From the NCBI RefSeq assembly GCF_019399895.1, contig NC_091881.1, positions 2,482,501 to 2,546,500 of the forward strand: a stretch of 64,000 nt of DNA, written 5' to 3'. The number at the start of each line of letters is the position of its first letter. Within the stretch, counting starts at the first letter, position 1. The translations under genes and the position numbers were made by a program. Below are positions 59,722 to 64,000 of the stretch, piece by piece. The notes below the pieces were generated by a model. The model did no database searches and was not told the origin of the DNA. It saw only the letters and a program-made list of their open reading frames with translations. Source of the stretch: Cardiocondyla obscurior (lineage: Eukaryota; Arthropoda; Insecta; Hymenoptera; Formicidae).

Positions 59722-62700
59722 GTAAGTGAACCGGCAACACGACCGTAAATCATTCATTTGTAATTATCGTAAAGAAATTATAATTAACTAAAGTCCGAGC
59801 ATAACAACGCGCGCGCTTAGCTTCCAATACTAATAAAAAGAAGCCTTAAAAAATTCAGCAATATTCAACACACATTTTTAAATAAAACTATCTGTAATAA
59901 ATATTTAAAAAAATAAAAAATATATATATTAAAAACGATAAAGAAACGTTTACGTGGAATGCTAAGTATCGACGAGTAAAAGTCTCTACAATTTCGTACC
60001 GATGCGCATCTCGGATTCAGATACTCGTTTGTTAAATTCCACGTTCGATGAGAACACAATAATATCTTTCTCTCCACAAATCCCGTCACGGTTCGTCTCG
60101 TAGAAGAGATCTCACAATGAGAGGAGCAGCCTCGGAGCTGCACACAAAACCCGGACAGTTTTCAGAAATCGTAAAGCGTCATTTTTACGGAAGGTGGAAT
60201 GGAAAAAGAAAAAAAAAAATGCATGACGGTAGATAAGGGGAGGGGTTAGATTTTACGCGGGTGCTTTGGCATTTTGCTTCCTTTAAATTGCAGCCCGAGA
60301 CTGTCGATACCTCCGCTCCGAACACAAAACAAGCCCCGTACCTCGCTCTCGCTCTCGTTTTTTCATCTGGCAACGGGGGGATGGGGAGGGGAGGGAGAGG
60401 ATGGGAGCAAAAAAGGAAGTCGGAACGACTTCGTGCAACGATGGAAACGCGCAACTCTTTCGCAGTAAGAAGGGGGTTGTTGCCTGCGAATTCCCTCATT
60501 GCTGCCTTCCACCGCGTCTTCTTGCCGCCGTGCTCTCTCTCCCCCGTGGCCATTTTGCGATGGAAACTGCTCTCGACTAGCCTCGGTTATTACAGTGCGA
60601 ATTCCCGATAGCCCCGATATTTCGTGTGCACGCCGCCATTCTCGTCGCGGAGGCGACTCGGAAAGATATTGGCAGAATTCAGTTTTAATACGAAATTTTA
60701 GAGCAACTCGCCGAGAGAAAATAGAATGAAAACACCAAGCCCGGGGATAAATGCAATTATTTCCATAGGTATTAATAAATTTACATGTCTAATGAATTTA
60801 CCTCTTCTTGAATATTACCGTGTATTTATCAGAATTTAATTTAAAACAGATATATATCGTTTCGATCTTAGAATCGCTCGGGCCGCGGTTTCATCCTCCG
60901 CTACCGTCGTTACGTGATACCGGAATCCTGTTAGACCATTTGTTAATTCGCATGATAGATCGCAACTCGTGAAAATAGGACGACGACGTATCGAAGATCG
61001 AGCACATCTCATCGAACGTTACTTTCGAGCCAAATCAAATTCTCTAGATGCGCGCGCGGTGAGTAAATGGAAATGACGTGTTCATTATATCTCGTGCGGC
61101 ACGAGGTTGTCTCATTAGTTAGAAAGGTGGTGCTATTACGACTCACCCTGCGTTAGATGCGATTTATTATACTTGTCGTATTTATTATACTCATCGCGAT
61201 TCCGCCTCGCAAGCCTCGCGAACGTTACTCGAGACGAGCAAATGGATATTTCATCCTCCGCTCCACTAAATGCCCCGAACACGATAATGTTACGCGCCAT
61301 AAATAGTCGAGATTGTTTTAAACAATTTTACTTTTTTTTTTCTTGCGCAAACGAGACGTTGGGGAAACAAAAAAATTAATATTTTTTAATTAATATTAAA
61401 TAGTATTATTGTGAAATTTATCGAAAGGGATTTTTCAGCTGAAATTTTATTGCCGGGTTGCCCGAGGTGCTACAATTTCGGGACGTTACTTATCCGGCGT
61501 TAAGTGGATCCGCGCCGGCGAGCATGCGGGTGGTCTTTCCGTTTGCAAAGGCGGGACAATTTTATGGTTTCCGCTCTCTCGAGACCTAAGCCACCGTCAT
61601 TTTCAAGGCTCGTTCGTAGCTCAAATTAATTTCCCTCTAATGCCACTGATATATTGTTGCGGACGAGCTATTATAGTGACATTAAAAGAAAATTAATCGC
61701 AAATTCGCGCGTTTATTTCGGTAATTGATCGGGAGAGTAAACGTCACAGTAAATTTATTAATAAGAGTGATGAAGAAAAATATCGACAAGTCGCTACGTT
61801 CGTTACGAGGCGGTGGAGCGGAATTTTTTTCTTTTTTTTTTATTTGCCATCGAAATCGTGAAAGTTTAACACGTCCGTCGTTCGGCTTGGTAAATTATCT
61901 AGAAGTGAACGAATACAATGAGCTCTCGCGCCCATAGAAAGACCGTCGACCGCAGTGGCATTTGCATCATTCACCTTGAGAGGTAGATACCGCGAGTAGA
62001 GAGCCTTGTGTCTTACCGCGGATTACGTTCGAGGGAATTTATCGCCCGGCTAATGCCGTTGCGCTTCGCTCTCTCCCTCCCTTTCTCTCTTTCGTCTTTT
62101 TTTTCTTTTTGCCGCTGTAGGTTTCGATAGAGTCGTAGGATTAATTTCGTCACAGTCACATCATTATAATTTTAACGATGTAAATCGTAGAAAAAAAATT
62201 TTTTTGCTGAATTAAAAGATTTAATTTTGCAACTATTGTTTATTGTCTAGTATAGTAAATATATTATTAATATACTCGGATAACTTTTAAAAGTATTTTT
62301 AGATGAAGATCACGCGGATGGATTTATCACTTTTTTTTTTCAGCGGACATCAATTTATTTTTATTCGCGATTAATGTATAAATGACGATGCAACTGTGAC
62401 GGCTTAGTCCTTCGTAATGATTCACATGCTGCCGCTTGTTTCTCTTAAGAGCTGGTCGTTATTTCGTTGAGCATCAGTAATTTCACCCGACTATGTGAAA
62501 AGCAGGCAATAGCGCACGATTGTTAGCGCTGAAATAATAACGTATGCAAAAAAAAAAAAAAAAAGAAAAATATCGTATGCGCTCACAAGAAATTTTTTTT
62601 TCTTTTTCTTTCTTTTTTTTCCTCTTAACAATATTGCGACAATCGGCCGACTTTCTGGTTCTCATCAAGCGCGTAGATACATCGACGCGTGTTTCACGCG

Positions 62701-64000
62701 AAATTACATAAGTCCGTCTTGTCTCGCCGAGAGACGATCCTTCAATTAAAATATTCTGCCCAGTGTGACTTTAACATTTGCATAACTATACACCCGACGC
62801 GATTTTCCTGCTACGCTAGAGTTAATCCCTTTTCCCGCGACACGAGAATTTCCGTCGTCTCTAGCAAATAGAAAGAAAATATTGTCCCTTTAAGTCCCGC
62901 CGTAAGTACGGGGAATCGAAATCATATGTTGAAGTGCGCGCTAACGAGGCTAGCCTCGTTGATTCGAGCAAATGTAAATAAAGTCTTTTATATTAGTCTC
63001 ATTAGCAGACTTTGTCGATGTCGCGCGAGGCTCGCGACGATCGGGGATTGCATTTTATGCGCGGTAAGATGTAGACTGAAGGCAGGTAGGGCTGAAAGGA
63101 GAAGAGGAGAGTGCGGAAAGAGAGAGCTGTGCATTATCGTGGTGGCGAACGATGAAAGAGGCGTTGCCGGTTGTGGTAATAGCCCGGTAAGCTGCGCTAT
63201 TATGAGCGATTCGAAAAAAAAAAAAAACGTGATGTCACGCTAGGCCACTCCTGCGGTTGACCGAAAGCTGAAAAAAAATACATTACAATTCGCTGCTTCT
63301 TATTGTTTACCGCAATTGGCCATCGCGAACCCTTTCCCCGTCCACCTCTCGCCGTTATTGTTTAGCTGCTCGCGCGCGCTTCCCGCCGCTTCATTATGCC
63401 CTTTGTCCGCGCGCAGCTTTTATCGTCTGTTTAATATTTATCGTTGACGCACGGGTGCAATACTAATTTCTTCGGGTTGCGCCCGTCATTCGATCTCATG
63501 CGTCAACTCCGAAAGCTCGTCAGTTTGTGAAAACCATGAGCGCGCGTTAATTAGTGATTCAACTATCGATCTTTATATAAATGCGATTATCTCACACCCT
63601 GTGCACACGCGACACTTCGAACATTAAATTATTTTATTTTATTAATTTTTTTTATTTTTTATTTTTTTTTTTTGCTAGCTGTAAAATAAAACCTTATCAA
63701 TTTCGCTCGGTTCATTAACAAGCAATTCGATTTACGTTTTTACAAACAAATATTATTTTAAAAGATTTTGCGTGCACTTTATTTTATGCCGACGTGTTTA
63801 ATTTATTTATTACTATTCGTTTTTTAATTTTTTCTTTTTTTTTTTACGTTTAATGTGCCGCAAAATTTATAACAAGTAACAAAAGATTCAGTCAGCTCCT
63901 CATTTAAGAGCAAATGAGTCGCGCGTGCAACGATAACAAATTGAGAAACACGAGTAAGAAGAAATTTAGCGAGGATGAATTAGCAAGGTAAAATATATCC
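59722..64000. other. pan intron 3, rest of window; no exon recognised
   Basis: AT-rich intron with A/T homopolymers and moderate CpG-rich patches near 60.3-60.7 and 63.0-63.2 kb. Frames here, such as 62926-63243, have no recognisable domain and no good splice context. The window ends inside the pan gene. Confidence 0.5.

Noticed and set aside
1..64000. CRISPR arrays, rRNA, tRNA, telomeric TTAGG arrays, long terminal repeats
   Set aside because: None recognised by reading. A covariance-model scan would be needed to exclude tRNA or other structured RNA firmly.

Overview
The window looks like nuclear DNA of an insect, most likely a hymenopteran and possibly an ant. This rests on AT-rich introns with many A/T homopolymer runs, alternating with very CpG-rich blocks; on short coding exons with GT..AG borders; and on insect-like orthologues. 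The species call is inference. No bacterial operons, CRISPR arrays, rRNA, recognisable tRNA or intact transposon were seen.

Three protein-coding genes and one dead gene are supported. (1) Positions 7121-15885, + strand: the 3' part of shaven (sv, Pax2/5/8). It runs from the last codons of the paired domain through the octapeptide YSISGILG, a diverged homeodomain-like stretch, low-complexity linkers and the C-terminal Tyr-rich region, in eight exons whose phases all fit. The start of the gene lies left of the window. (2) Positions 19836-24059, - strand: a complete 78-residue CRIP1-like single-LIM protein in three coding exons, with possible 5' leader exons at 27.5-27.8 kb. (3) Positions 25347-27278, + strand, antisense inside the probable CRIP 5' intron: a decayed TRPA-type ankyrin-repeat channel gene. 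(4) Positions 31829-50818 and beyond, + strand: the first three coding exons of pangolin (pan, TCF/LEF), including the beta-catenin-binding domain. The HMG box lies right of the window.

Layout: sv and CRIP are tail to tail; CRIP and pan are head to head, with about 2-4 kb between their probable 5' ends. sv is a developmental transcription factor and pan is the nuclear effector of Wnt signalling. Both lie on the Drosophila fourth (dot) chromosome, so their adjacency here fits retention of an old linkage group. The rest is intron and intergenic DNA: pan intron 2 alone is 18.5 kb. It holds several CpG/GAGA-rich islands (21.5-22.4, 30.0-31.8, 44.7-45.2, 48.1-48.7 and 58.6-59.7 kb), some probably promoters or enhancers. 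The 58.6-59.7 kb island ends in a consensus splice donor downstream of pan exon 3 and could be an internal promoter.

I found no clearly new biological system. The best leads are the frame-neutral exon cassettes of sv, the TRPA relic, the possible internal pan promoter, the pan-sv linkage and a 31-bp-stem hairpin beside the relic.
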